Assembly: GCF_001689125.2 (NCBI RefSeq)
Contig: NZ_CP015405.2
Span: 1,269,001 to 1,333,000 of the forward strand
DNA length: 64,000 bases
Source: Blautia pseudococcoides
GTDB taxonomy: Bacteria > Bacillota > Clostridia > Lachnospirales > Lachnospiraceae
Direction of reading: 5' to 3'
Made by a program: the position numbers and the translations under genes. The notes below the pieces were generated by a model. It was not told the DNA's origin. It did no database searches and saw only the letters and a program-made list of their open reading frames with translations. Positions 51,976 through 60,768 of this stretch are shown here, in pieces. Position 1 is the first letter of the stretch. The number at the start of each line of letters is the position of its first letter.

Positions 51976-54900
51976 ATGAAGAAAAATGCATTAGCAAAAG
52001 ATTTTTTTATGGAGATAAAAAAGACCAGGAACCGGTTTCTGTCCATTATGCTCATTGCAGCACTGGGCGTTGCTTTTTTTGCCGGTGTGAGGGCAGCGGC
52101 TCCGGATATGAATATGTCGGCAGACCTTCTGTATGACAAGAGCAATTTCATGGATATCCGCGTACTGGGCGACCTGGGTCTTACAGAGAAAGACATAGAG
52201 GCGATCCGGGATATAAAGGGTGTGGAGAATGTGCGGGGCGGCTACAGTGCCGATGTGCTCTGCAGTACAGAGGAAGCACAGCTTGTAGTCCGCATGATGT
52301 CGGCCAATGACCATATCAACAAGATAACAGTAAAACAGGGCCGTATGCCAAAAAAACCAAACGAATGCCTTGCGGACGAACGGTTTTTAAGCCTTTCAGG
52401 CTATAAGGTAGGGGATACGGTCACTGTAAAATCCGGTACGGATGACGATATCGGGGATACACTTGCGGTCACAGAATATAAAATTGTGGGAAGCGGAACC
52501 ACTGCCTATTATCTCAGTCTGGACAGAGGAACCAGCAAGATAGGAAACGGGGAGCTGAGCAGCTTCCTGGTTATTCCTCCGGAAAGCTTTTCCCTGGAAG
52601 TGTATACAGAGGCCGTGATACGTGTAGCAGGAGCCGGAGAACTCTTGTCAGGATCTGAGAAGTACGAGGATACGGTAAAAGAAGTGGAAGACCGGCTGGA
52701 AGCCATTGCAGACGGCCGTTGTAAGATCCGCTATGAGTCGGTTCGCCGGGAAGGTCAGGAAAAACTGGATGATGCGTCCGCGGAGATAGAGGAGAACCGG
52801 AAGAAGCTTGCGGATGCAAAAAAGGAACTGGATGACGGAGAAAAAGAACTCACGGATGCGGAACAAAAACTTGCGGATGCAAAAGAGGAATTAAAAACCG
52901 CCAGGGACAAATTGACTGACGGGGAAGCCCAGCTTGCAGACGGCCAGGCACAGGTGGCGGATGGTGAGAGCCAGATCGCAGAGGGATGGAACTCCTATTA
53001 TGAAAATGCGTCCACTCTGAAAGAAAAGACGCAGGAACTGGAAGATGCCCGGGCGCAGACTGCAGACGGTGAGCAGCAGATTGCGGAGGGCTGGCAGGAA
53101 ATTGGCACACAAAAAGCAGCGCTTGCGGATGGTCGAAGCCAGATCGAGGAGGGGAAAGCCCAGATAGCCCAGAGCAAACAAAAGCTGAATGACGGAATCG
53201 CACAGACAAAAAACGGTATTGCCCAGGTAGAGCAGAAAATCCAGGAGATAGAGGCAGGTCTGCCTGCTGTCCAAAACGGTATTACAGAGGTTACGGATGG
53301 CATCAGCCAGGTGGAAGCAGCACTAGCGGATCTGCAGCAGAAACAGGCGGCTGTCCGGGATGGGATTGCCCAGTTAGAAGAGCAGCTTGCCGCTTTGCCC
53401 CCTGAGGCGGAGGATATCCGGCAGCAGTTAGAAGCCCAGCTTGGTCAGGCGAGAGAGCAGGAGGCAGCACTTGCAGCAGGAATCACAGCCGCTGGGGAGA
53501 AGCAAACCGGCCTTCAGTCAACTCTGCAGCAGCTTCAGGAACAGAAGGAACAGATGGATCAGGGCCTTCTGGTACTCAAAGAGCAGCAGAATACCCTGCC
53601 AGTCACATTGGAGGATCTTCAAAAGCAGTTAGCCCAGGTGGAGGAGCAGGAAAAGACCTTGGCATCCAAGGAGGCAGAGCTTGGGGCGGGGGAGAACCAG
53701 TTGGCCCAGGCGGAGGAACTCATCAAGGAGAAGGAGCAGGAGCTGGAAGCTGGAAAGTTTCAGGTGGAGGAAGGTGCAGTCCAGCTGGCTGACGGAGAAG
53801 ATCAGCTAGATGAGGCCAGGGCACTTCTGGAATCCAAGGAAACAGAGCTTGCAAGCGCCAAAAACCAGCTCATCCAGTCAAAAAAAGAACTGGATGACGG
53901 AAAAGCACAGCTTGCGGACGGAGAAAAAGAAATCGCAGACGGGGAGTCTGAGATTGAGGAGAACCGGCAGAAGCTTGCGGATGGACGCAGAGAATACGAA
54001 GATAAAAAAGCCGATGCCGACGAGAGGATAGCGGATGCCCGGCAAAAAGTTGCGGATGGGCAGAAGGAACTGGACGAACTGGATGTGCCGGAATGGCACG
54101 TTCTCAACCGTGATCACATACAGACTTATGTGGAGTACGAGCAGGATGCTGACAGGATCAAGGCTATCGGGGATGTATTTCCGGCAATCTTTTTCCTGGT
54201 TGCATCCCTCATATGCCTGACCACCATGACCCGCATGGTGGAGGAAGAGAGAACCCAGATCGGCACCTTGAAGGCGCTGGGATATAGTAAGTTATCCATA
54301 GCGGCAAAATATTTGTGTTATGCCCTCCTGGCGTCTCTTATAGGCAGCCTGGCGGGGCTGGTGGCAGGGCAGAAGATACTGCCGCCTGTCATTATCAATG
54401 CTTATGGCATTCTTTATAATAACCTTCCTGAGGTAGTGGCACCCCTTCATGTGGGGTATTCCGTGTCATCCACACTTCTGGCTATTGCCTGCACCACAGC
54501 CGCAGCCGGAATCGCCTGTTATAAAGAGCTTATGTCCACACCTGCAACACTGATGCGGCCAGCAGCTCCAAAGTCAGGAAAAAGAGTGCTGCTGGAACGG
54601 GTGGGGATCATCTGGAATCACTTAAGCTTTACCAACAAATCCACAGTCCGCAACCTGTTCCGTTATAAGAAGCGGTTTTTCATGACTGTGCTGGGCATCG
54701 GCGGATGCATGGGACTTCTGCTGGTGGGATTCGGCGTCAAGGATTCTGTCCGTTCCATTGGCACGATCCAGTATAATGACCTGCTGTCCTATCATGCAGA
54801 GGTGGTTCTGGAGGATAAGGTGACACAGGAGGAAAAGGACGAAGTGGTGAAAGCCATGGAGAAGGATAAGGACATCAAATCATTCATGGCAGTTTACAAG

Positions 54901-55773
54901 ACATCCATGGATATTGAAAACGTGAAAGAGGATGTGACGAAAAGCGCCTATGTCATGGTCCCGGAAGATGCAAAAGAATTCAAAAAATATGCTGACCTGC
55001 GCAGCCGCACAACAAAAGAACATTATGAGCTGTCAGATGACGGGATCATCATATCGGAAAAACTGGCAAAGCTGCTGGATGTGAAGGAAGGCGACACGGT
55101 GGTCCTGAAAGAGGAGGAGACGGACCGTTTTGAAGTGAAGGTTTCCCATATTACAGAGAATTATTTCCTTCATTACATTTACATTTCACCCAAACTGTAC
55201 AGCCAGGTGTTCGGTGAAACGCCGGAATTTGTGGATTATCTTACGATCAATAGCTCCACGGAAAGTTCTTTTGAAGATAGTATGCAGGAAAAATATATGG
55301 CATATGACCAGGTGTCCGAAGTGTCTTTTATCACCAAAACAGCGGACAGGATCGCCAATATGCTGAAAAGCCTTGATACGGTCATCTATGTACTGGTCAT
55401 CGCTGCAGGCCTGCTGGCGTTTGTTGTATTATATAATCTGAATAACATTAATATCAGTGAGCGGATCCGGGAGCTGGCTACTTTAAAGGTCCTTGGATTT
55501 TATGATATGGAAGTATCCAGATATGTACTCAGAGAGAATGTCTGCCTGACGCTTATTGGGTGTTTTCTGGGGATTTTCTTTGGAAAAATCCTGCATAGGT
55601 TTGTGATCCTCACAGCGGAAACGGATATTATGATGTTCGGCAGAGACATTGAAATCATCAGTTTTGTGTACAGTATCCTGATTACTTTATTCTTTTCAGC
55701 AGTGGTAAATTTCTTCATGCATTTCCGCCTAAAAAAGGTGGATATGGTGGAGTCCATGAAAAGTGTGGAGTAA
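51976..55773 (+). CDS. Giant FtsX-family ABC permease with a ~440-residue extracytoplasmic coiled coil
   Basis: A 1265-aa membrane protein starting at ATG 51976, after AAGGTGTG. A first helix (SIMLIAALGVAFFAGVRAA) precedes a MacB-like periplasmic-core domain (about 60-255). Residues about 258-700 are a long coiled coil made of loosely repeated LADGEKEIADGE-type units rich in Asp-Gly, Glu and Gln. Two FtsX modules follow: helices near 732-850 with RTQIGTLKALGYSKLSIAAKY, and near 1134-1265 with RELATLKVLGFYDMEVSRYV. A fourth membrane region lies near 900. No ATP-binding subunit is encoded beside it. The coiled coil on the outside suggests a mechanical or cell-wall role like other FtsX proteins, but this is inference. 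Confidence 0.85.
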   Translation: MKKNALAKDFFMEIKKTRNRFLSIMLIAALGVAFFAGVRAAAPDMNMSADLLYDKSNFMDIRVLGDLGLTEKDIEAIRDIKGVENVRGGYSADVLCSTEEAQLVVRMMSANDHINKITVKQGRMPKKPNECLADERFLSLSGYKVGDTVTVKSGTDDDIGDTLAVTEYKIVGSGTTAYYLSLDRGTSKIGNGELSSFLVIPPESFSLEVYTEAVIRVAGAGELLSGSEKYEDTVKEVEDRLEAIADGRCKIRYESVRREGQEKLDDASAEIEENRKKLADAKKELDDGEKELTDAEQKLADAKEELKTARDKLTDGEAQLADGQAQVADGESQIAEGWNSYYENASTLKEKTQELEDARAQTADGEQQIAEGWQEIGTQKAALADGRSQIEEGKAQIAQSKQKLNDGIAQTKNGIAQVEQKIQEIEAGLPAVQNGITEVTDGISQVEAALADLQQKQAAVRDGIAQLEEQLAALPPEAEDIRQQLEAQLGQAREQEAALAAGITAAGEKQTGLQSTLQQLQEQKEQMDQGLLVLKEQQNTLPVTLEDLQKQLAQVEEQEKTLASKEAELGAGENQLAQAEELIKEKEQELEAGKFQVEEGAVQLADGEDQLDEARALLESKETELASAKNQLIQSKKELDDGKAQLADGEKEIADGESEIEENRQKLADGRREYEDKKADADERIADARQKVADGQKELDELDVPEWHVLNRDHIQTYVEYEQDADRIKAIGDVFPAIFFLVASLICLTTMTRMVEEERTQIGTLKALGYSKLSIAAKYLCYALLASLIGSLAGLVAGQKILPPVIINAYGILYNNLPEVVAPLHVGYSVSSTLLAIACTTAAAGIACYKELMSTPATLMRPAAPKSGKRVLLERVGIIWNHLSFTNKSTVRNLFRYKKRFFMTVLGIGGCMGLLLVGFGVKDSVRSIGTIQYNDLLSYHAEVVLEDKVTQEEKDEVVKAMEKDKDIKSFMAVYKTSMDIENVKEDVTKSAYVMVPEDAKEFKKYADLRSRTTKEHYELSDDGIIISEKLAKLLDVKEGDTVVLKEEETDRFEVKVSHITENYFLHYIYISPKLYSQVFGETPEFVDYLTINSSTESSFEDSMQEKYMAYDQVSEVSFITKTADRIANMLKSLDTVIYVLVIAAGLLAFVVLYNLNNINISERIRELATLKVLGFYDMEVSRYVLRENVCLTLIGCFLGIFFGKILHRFVILTAETDIMMFGRDIEIISFVYSILITLFFSAVVNFFMHFRLKKVDMVESMKSVE

Positions 55774-55857
55774 AAAACTTGAATTTTTTTAAAAAAAGGT
55801 ATATGATTAACGGGAAAATCGAAATTTCAAAGGGTATGTAAAAGGAGGAGATTTATT

Positions 55858-56277
55858 ATGCCTATTAAGAAATCAACGACAAAAGCAGCAGCAACAGAGG
55901 CTGTGAAGACAACGACCGACGAGAAAAAGACAGAAGCAGTAACCGCTGCAGAACCAGTGAAAACTGCGAAAACCACAGAGAAAAAACAGCCTGTAAAACG
56001 TGCCGCTGCAAAGAAAGCCGTAGCTGAGAAAAAAGCTGCTGTAAAACCTGCTGCAAAGGCTGCAGAAGCAAAGAAATGTGTTTATGTTCAGTGCATGGGC
56101 AGTGAATACAAGGTTGAAGATATTGAGAACAGTGTAAAAAAAGCATGGATGGACGAGACCGGAAAAAAAGAGAGCGACATCAAAGAAATGCAGATTTACA
56201 TCAAACCGGAAGAGAATGCCGCTTACTATGTGATCAACAAGGAATACAAAGAAGGCGGAAATAAAGTAGATTTATAA
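55858..56277 (+). CDS. DUF6465-type protein with Ala/Lys-rich N-terminal tail
   Basis: A 139-aa protein. Residues about 1-72 are a low-complexity Lys/Ala/Thr tail of histone-H1-like composition (KRAAAKKAVAEKKAAVK). The C-terminal ~65 residues form a small folded domain, KKCVYVQCMGSEYKVEDIENSVKKAW through YKEGGNKVDL, matching the Lachnospiraceae DUF6465 family as I recall it. Nucleic-acid binding by the tail is possible but unproven. AAAGGAGGAG precedes the ATG. A terminator follows. Confidence 0.75.
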   Translation: MPIKKSTTKAAATEAVKTTTDEKKTEAVTAAEPVKTAKTTEKKQPVKRAAAKKAVAEKKAAVKPAAKAAEAKKCVYVQCMGSEYKVEDIENSVKKAWMDETGKKESDIKEMQIYIKPEENAAYYVINKEYKEGGNKVDL

Positions 56278-56306
56278 GAACGTGCTTTCATGAGGTTTTA
56301 TGTAAA

Positions 56307-56353
56307 AGGAAAAGAGGGAGCTCCTTCATTGGGAAGAAGCGCCCTCTTTTTTG
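56307..56353 (+). terminator. Terminator after the DUF6465 gene
   Basis: AAAAGAGGG (56307-) pairs with CCCTCTTTTTT (to about 56353) around a loop of about 25 bases containing GAGCTCC. The T run directly follows the stem. A second hairpin, CTGAACA-TTAC-TGTTCAG (56376-56393), lies between it and the convergent SASP gene. Confidence 0.75.
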
Positions 56354-56411
56354 AATGAAGGCTCATTCAGTTTTGCTGAACATTACTGTTCAGAACTTTT
56401 TAAGCTTCTAA

Positions 56412-56657
56412 TTAAAGCTGAGTAGAACCGTTAGACATCGGAGTGGATCCTCCGCTTGACATCTGTCTTTCCTGTGCTTCGATCATTTTCTTAACCATAT
56501 AACCACCAACAGAACCGTTCTGTTTGGAAGTCAGGTTTCCGTTGTAACCGTCTGTAAGCGGTACACCTAACTCATTGGCTACCTCATATTTAAAACGGTT
56601 TAATGCACTCTTTGCTTCGGGTACTGCTGCGCTGTTAGAAGAATTTGTGTTAGACAT
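56412..56657 (-). CDS. Alpha/beta-type small acid-soluble spore protein
   Basis: An 81-aa DNA-binding protein that coats and protects spore DNA. The core EAKSALNRFKYEVANELGVPL near residues 14-34 and GYNGNLTSKQNGSVGGYMVKKMIEAQERQ are the SASP signatures, including the GPR protease site region (KYEVANE). The C-terminus has a Ser/Gly/Met-rich tail. AAGGAGGAAG precedes the ATG on the minus strand. A forespore-type promoter is visible upstream. Confidence 0.95.
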   Translation of the reverse strand: MSNTNSSNSAAVPEAKSALNRFKYEVANELGVPLTDGYNGNLTSKQNGSVGGYMVKKMIEAQERQMSSGGSTPMSNGSTQL

Positions 56658-56699
56658 TTTTTCTTCCTCCTTAAATGTTTTGTTTTTTTGTTACAATGG

Positions 56700-56729
56700 T
56701 AGTATGTGATTTATTTATATTTTTACACA
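56700..56729 (-). promoter_or_regulatory. Sigma-G-like promoter of the SASP gene
   Basis: On the minus strand CATACTA (56706-56700) matches the sigma-G -10 of Bacillus. TGTGTA (56729-56724) is a partial -35 match (TGAATA) after a 17-nt spacer. Expected use in the forespore agrees with the gene product. Confidence 0.55.
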
Positions 56730-56859
56730 TAGAAGTTCTTTCAAGTTTTGACAAATTTTGTGAATTGTATTACAATAAGGGTTCAGTGAATAAAACATTT
56801 AATTTGCGCAGGTTGATTTGTATAAATCTGTAAAATATGTATAAAATTTAAAATAATAA

Positions 56860-56888
56860 TTGCAGTTAGTTGTTATATTTGCTATAAT
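56860..56888 (+). promoter_or_regulatory. Promoter of the mgsA-rsmD-coaD unit
   Basis: TTGCAG (56860-56865), a 17-nt spacer and TATAAT (56883-56888). Start near 56895 leaves a 27-nt leader before mgsA. Confidence 0.75.
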
Positions 56889-56921
56889 TGTTCTGATAAA
56901 AGAAAATGAGGATGATAGAAT

Positions 56922-57314
56922 ATGAATGTTGGTATTATAGCGCACAACAGTAAAAAACCTCTGATTGAAGATTTTTGTATTGCTTATAAGAATATTCTGG
57001 CAAAACACCAGGTCTATGCCACCGGGACAACGGGCAGAAGGATTGAGGAAGTGACCAATCTGCATGTTCACAAGTTCCTTCCGGGAAGCATGGGCGGAGA
57101 TAAGCAGTTTACAGAAATGATAGAGCGGGGAGATATAGATATGGTGATCTTTTTCTATAACCCGGCTATGATCGATCAGAAAGAACCGGATGTCTACCAG
57201 ATTTCCCGGTGCTGTGACCAGTACAATATCCCTATCGCTACGAATATCGCTACAGCAGAATCCCTGATTCTGGGACTTGACCATGGTGATCTGGATTGGC
57301 GGCTGAGTAAGTAG
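56922..57314 (+). CDS. mgsA: Methylglyoxal synthase
   Basis: Converts dihydroxyacetone phosphate to methylglyoxal, a bypass when sugar phosphates build up. The 130-aa MGS-like domain has ATGTTGRRI (phosphate binding), LPGSMGGDKQ, the catalytic Asp in GDIDMVIFFYNP, and PIATNIATAESLI. GAGGATGATAG precedes the ATG. First gene of a unit with rsmD and coaD. Confidence 0.95.
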   Translation: MNVGIIAHNSKKPLIEDFCIAYKNILAKHQVYATGTTGRRIEEVTNLHVHKFLPGSMGGDKQFTEMIERGDIDMVIFFYNPAMIDQKEPDVYQISRCCDQYNIPIATNIATAESLILGLDHGDLDWRLSK

Positions 57315-57334
57315 AGAAAAGGAATTACAACAAG

Positions 57335-57886
57335 ATGAGAGTGATTGCAGGAAGTGCAAAGAGTATGCCCCTCAAGACAATCCCCGGTACGGACACCCGG
57401 CCGACCACCGACAGAATCAAGGAGACGCTGTTTAATATGCTGCAGCCTTACCTATGTGAATGCCGGTTCCTGGATACTTTTTCAGGCAGTGGTGCTATCG
57501 GAATTGAAGCATTGAGCAGAGGGGCATATTCGTGTGTCTTTATAGAAAAAAATAAAAAAGCGGCAGAGTGCATTCGGGAAAATCTGAAGTTTACCCGGCT
57601 TGCTGATAAAGCAGAACTTTACTGCCAGGACGTTTTTTCTGCCCTGGGCGTTCTGGAGGGCAGCGAGCCCTTCGGCTGTATTTTCATGGACCCTCCCTAC
57701 AATAGGGAACTGGAAAAACAGGTGCTTTCGGTGCTTTCCCAAGCATCCTTTGTGGATGAGGATACCCTGATCGTGGTGGAAGCCTCCTTAGAGACACCCT
57801 TTGATTATCTGGAAGAGTACGGCTTCACTATGGTAAAAGACAAGAGATACAAAACGAACCGGCACATTTTCCTGAGAAAGGCATGA
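57335..57886 (+). CDS. rsmD: 16S rRNA (guanine-966 N2) methyltransferase
   Basis: A 183-aa SAM-dependent methyltransferase. It opens [15 protein letters not shown] and has [15 protein letters not shown], the SAM-binding [20 protein letters not shown] near 45, and the catalytic FMDPPYN near 110. The rsmD-coaD pair is highly conserved in Firmicutes (ylbH-coaD). It ends 10 bases before coaD. Confidence 0.96.
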   Translation: MRVIAGSAKSMPLKTIPGTDTRPTTDRIKETLFNMLQPYLCECRFLDTFSGSGAIGIEALSRGAYSCVFIEKNKKAAECIRENLKFTRLADKAELYCQDVFSALGVLEGSEPFGCIFMDPPYNRELEKQVLSVLSQASFVDEDTLIVVEASLETPFDYLEEYGFTMVKDKRYKTNRHIFLRKA

Positions 57887-57896
57887 GATACGAGCG

Positions 57897-58388
57897 ATGG
57901 TGAGAGCAATATATCCGGGCAGCTTTGACCCGGCAACTTTTGGACATCTGGACGTGATAAAGAGGGCAGCGGAGCTTTTTGATGAGGTGATTGTTGGAGT
58001 TTTGATGAATTCTGAAAAAAGTCCGTTGTTTTCTGTCGAAGAACGTGTTAATATATTAAAGAAAGTGACGGCGGATATCCCGAACCTGAAAGTGACATCA
58101 TTTTCAGGGCTGTCGGTGAATTTCGCAAGAAGCTGTGATGCCAAGGTGATTATCCGCGGTCTGCGGGCAATTACTGATTTTGAATATGAACTGCAGATGG
58201 CACAGACCAACCGGGTGCTTGCCAGGGATGTGGATACCATGTTTCTGACTACCAGCCTGGAATATGCCTACTTAAGTTCCACCACTGTAAAAGAAGCCGC
58301 CTATTTCGGCGCGGATATATCTAAGTTCGTTCCGGAGTACGTCGTTGAAAAAGTGAGAGAAAAATTCGCACAGAAGGAAAAAAAGTAA
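57897..58388 (+). CDS. coaD: Phosphopantetheine adenylyltransferase
   Basis: Transfers AMP from ATP to 4'-phosphopantetheine in CoA synthesis. The 163-aa nucleotidyltransferase starts [18 protein letters not shown] with the T/HxGH motif. [26 protein letters not shown] and [20 protein letters not shown] are diagnostic. The ATG at 57897 has a weak ribosome site (GAGATACGAG), compatible with coupling to rsmD. Confidence 0.97.
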   Translation: MVRAIYPGSFDPATFGHLDVIKRAAELFDEVIVGVLMNSEKSPLFSVEERVNILKKVTADIPNLKVTSFSGLSVNFARSCDAKVIIRGLRAITDFEYELQMAQTNRVLARDVDTMFLTTSLEYAYLSSTTVKEAAYFGADISKFVPEYVVEKVREKFAQKEKK

Positions 58389-58410
58389 GAATACAATAAG
58401 GAGAATGATT

Positions 58411-59034
58411 ATGAGTAGCAGAATTGAACAGATTATCGAAGAAATTGAAGAATATGTAGAGAGCTGCAAATATCAGCCATTGTCCACCACCAAAATCGTA
58501 GTGAACAAGGAAGAATTAGAAGAACTTCTTCGTGAACTGCGTATGAAAACTCCGGATGAGATCAAGAGATACCAGAAGATCATCAGTAACAAAGATGCCA
58601 TCCTGGCAGATGCCCAGGCTAAGGCAGATACCATTATTGCTGAGACTAAAGTTCAGGTACAGGAGATGGTAAAGGAGTCTGAGGTGATGCAGCAGGCATA
58701 CGCACAGGCCAATGAGACAGTGAATACCGCTAACCGTCAGGCTCAGGAGATCATTGACGCGGCAACCAATGATGCCAATAACCTGCGTCTCAGTGCAATT
58801 TCCTATACAGATGAAATGATGGCTAATATGGGCCAGATCATGGCCAACACTCTTGAGGATGCAGGCGCAAAATACAACGAGTTTGTCCGTTCCCTGCAGG
58901 CTTCTCTGGATGTGATCAACAGAAACAGAAGCGAACTGCAGCCCCAGCTTGGAGGAGCAGCGCCGGTACAGGAAACTGCACCGACAGAGAGCGTATCTTT
59001 GGACGATGATGATTTAGATGATTTCGATGAATAA
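58411..59034 (+). CDS. Helical coiled-coil protein, DivIVA or ATPase-stalk-like
   Basis: A 207-aa protein. ATG 58411 is 7 nt after AAGGAG; ATG 58405 is too close to it. It is largely helical and charged: SSRIEQIIEEIEEYVESC, then KEELEELLRELRMKTPDEI, then an Ala/Gln/Glu-rich coil (about residues 60-140) and an acidic tail DDDDLDDFDE. The composition resembles ATP-synthase B or V-type H subunits and DivIVA relatives, and such names are often given, but no specific motif supports them. Its place after coaD and before ylbJ is shared with other Lachnospiraceae, as I recall. Its last 21 bases overlap the convergent ylbJ gene. Confidence 0.6.
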   Translation: MSSRIEQIIEEIEEYVESCKYQPLSTTKIVVNKEELEELLRELRMKTPDEIKRYQKIISNKDAILADAQAKADTIIAETKVQVQEMVKESEVMQQAYAQANETVNTANRQAQEIIDAATNDANNLRLSAISYTDEMMANMGQIMANTLEDAGAKYNEFVRSLQASLDVINRNRSELQPQLGGAAPVQETAPTESVSLDDDDLDDFDE

Positions 59035-59967
59035 AATTGCCAGAAGGCCTGTGAGCAGAAAGTTGACGATTTTTGCCCATATGTAAGGCCCGAAGGAAAG
59101 GTCTGTTCCCGCAAGCATGGATTTTGTCTGAGCTGCAACGCAGATTCCGCCGAAGGCAGTGATCCCCAGCAGCATAGGGTACAGGATCGTAAGGTCCCAG
59201 CCAGTACCTGCCAGGGCAGTGATGCCGGTGGTCATTTCTGTGATGCCGCACATGAGATACATAACAGGCCCTAAAGGTGCAAATACCTTTTTAATGACAC
59301 CCTGGAAGACAGAAAAGAGGATGATATATCCTCCCAGTTTTGTGATGGACTCAAATCCGTTCATAATAGAGGTATCCAGAATTTCTCCCACGGGGGATTG
59401 GATGGATATCTCTTTTTCGTTTCTTTTGTTTTCTGCATGATCGTCAGAATCAGCGGCAATGGCCTGGCGGTCGGCTCTCCTTCGGAAAAGGAGGCAGCAC
59501 AGATAGTTGGCAAGATAGATGATGCCATAGGTAGGCAGGATCAGTGCCTTCTGGCCAAGGGCCTGCAGACAGACATAGGAAGATAGGAAGGAGGGACCGG
59601 GGTGGTTGGCAAAGGTGAGCAGGTATTCGGCCTCTTTTTTGGAAATACGTTTTTCCAGGTAGAGGTCAGCAGTCACTTTGGCGCCCATGGGATAGCCGCA
59701 AACAAGGCCAAGGATCAGAGCGTAGGCACCGTCACAGGAGAGGGCGAAAAAGCGGTGCCACAGTCCGGCGGGGATACGGATCCAGTTTTTCAGCAGGTCA
59801 GTCTTGATCAGCAGGTTTGAGATGATCATAAAGGGCAGCAGGGAAGGCAGCAGGGTTTCAAACCAAAGCATCAGGCCGGAGGCTGCGCAGGTGAAGGAGG
59901 TGTCCGGGAATAGGAGGAGGAATGCAAGCATAATAAGGAAGGGGAGCAGGGAGAGGGAGCGTTTCAT
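59014..59967 (-). CDS. ylbJ: YlbJ-like sporulation integral membrane protein (nucleoside recognition domain)
   Basis: A 317-aa multi-pass membrane protein. The ATG at 59967 has AGAGG about 8 nt upstream; the frame is open back to 60090 inside a repeat and is not used. The nucleoside-recognition (Gate) segments are LGLVCGYPMGAKVTADLY near residue 85, FANHPGPSFLSSYV, and a second GFESITKLGGYIILFSVFQG near 200. Bacillus YlbJ is needed for spore cortex formation and lies beside coaD, as here. It converges on, and overlaps by 21 bases, the 58411 gene. Confidence 0.88.
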   Translation of the reverse strand: MKRSLSLLPFLIMLAFLLLFPDTSFTCAASGLMLWFETLLPSLLPFMIISNLLIKTDLLKNWIRIPAGLWHRFFALSCDGAYALILGLVCGYPMGAKVTADLYLEKRISKKEAEYLLTFANHPGPSFLSSYVCLQALGQKALILPTYGIIYLANYLCCLLFRRRADRQAIAADSDDHAENKRNEKEISIQSPVGEILDTSIMNGFESITKLGGYIILFSVFQGVIKKVFAPLGPVMYLMCGITEMTTGITALAGTGWDLTILYPMLLGITAFGGICVAAQTKSMLAGTDLSFGPYIWAKIVNFLLTGLLAILFIEII

Positions 59968-60025
59968 GAGGGGCCTCTTTTGGGTTTTTTTAAGTATATG
60001 CGAGGGAATGTGGATGAATGCGGAC

Positions 60026-60233
60026 GGAAGCGTATGGGAGAAGGCCGGGGGAGAGGCGGTATGCGTGTGAGTGAAGCGTTCCGCTGCCACGGAGCTAACC
60101 TGCTCCCATTTCCTAAATTCATCGGCAATGGCCTCTTCATTAAGGAACTGGGGCAGGTGGATCTCCGCGGCGCTCCACTAAACATCACTCACACGCATAC
60201 CGCCTCTCCCCCGGCCTTCTCCCATACGCTTCC
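60026..60233 (+). repeat. Long-hairpin intergenic element, copy 2
   Basis: A perfect 49-bp inverted repeat: arms 60026-60074 and 60185-60233, the left one starting GGAAGCGTATGGGAGAAGGC. The ~110-base interior starts GCGTTCC and has GAGCTAACCTGC opposite GCAGGTGGATCTCC, which extends the stem past a conserved internal loop. CGTTCC and GAGCTAAC are shared with copies 1 and 3. No ORF is supported. Confidence 0.85.
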
Positions 60234-60268
60234 TGGTTTTCACTGGCTCAGGGGTGTGTTTGAAAGGC

Positions 60269-60620
60269 GGACTGCGTTTAAGGAAGTGTATTGAAAGGTG
60301 GACTGCATTTAGGGAAGTGTATTGGAAGGTGGACTGCGTTTAAGGAAGTGTATTGGAAGGTGGACTGCGTTTAAGGAAGTGTATTGGAAGGTGGACTGCG
60401 TTTAAGGAAGTGTATTGGAAGGTGGACTGTGTTTAAGGAAGTGTATTGGAAGGTGGACTGCGTTTAAGGAAGTGTATTGAAAGGTGACTGCGTTTGAGGA
60501 AGTGTATTGAAAGGTGACTGCGTTTGAGGAAGTGTATTGGAAGGTGGACTGCGTTTAAGGAAGTGTATTGAAAGGTGGACTGCATTTAAGGAATTGTATT
60601 GAAAGATTAACTACGTTTAA
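60269..60620 (+). repeat. Minisatellite, eleven units of ~31 bp plus a partial
   Basis: The unit consensus is GGACTGCGTTTAAGGAAGTG followed by TATTGGAAGGT. Units 1-7 and 10-11 are 31 bases, units 8 and 9 are 30. Several units are identical. The last (from about 60600) decays to TTAACTACGTTTAAG. The array has no open frame with a ribosome site. Confidence 0.95.
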
Positions 60621-60768
60621 GTAGAAGTTTATATTGCTGTCAGGGATGTGCCCAGGTAATTGCCGATAATAAATAGATACTTAGGGTTTTGTTTTTATAA
60701 AAACGTAGATTTGTTTTTTACTACTAATAAAAATTTTTACATGTTTTCTAGTTCCGGAGAGAATAGCA
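60621..60768. other. AT-rich spacer between the minisatellite and hairpin copy 3
   Basis: Mostly AT-rich (CTACTAATAAAAATTTTTAC). No gene, promoter or RNA is convincing here. Confidence 0.4.

Noticed and set aside
59980..60294. Frames running through the long hairpin copy 2 on both strands
   Set aside because: They translate the inverted repeat itself (the same SPPAFSHTLP-like string from both arms) and lack ribosome sites.
60269..60620. Possible CRISPR array
   Set aside because: Units are contiguous and near-identical with no unique spacers, and no cas genes are near; it is a tandem repeat.
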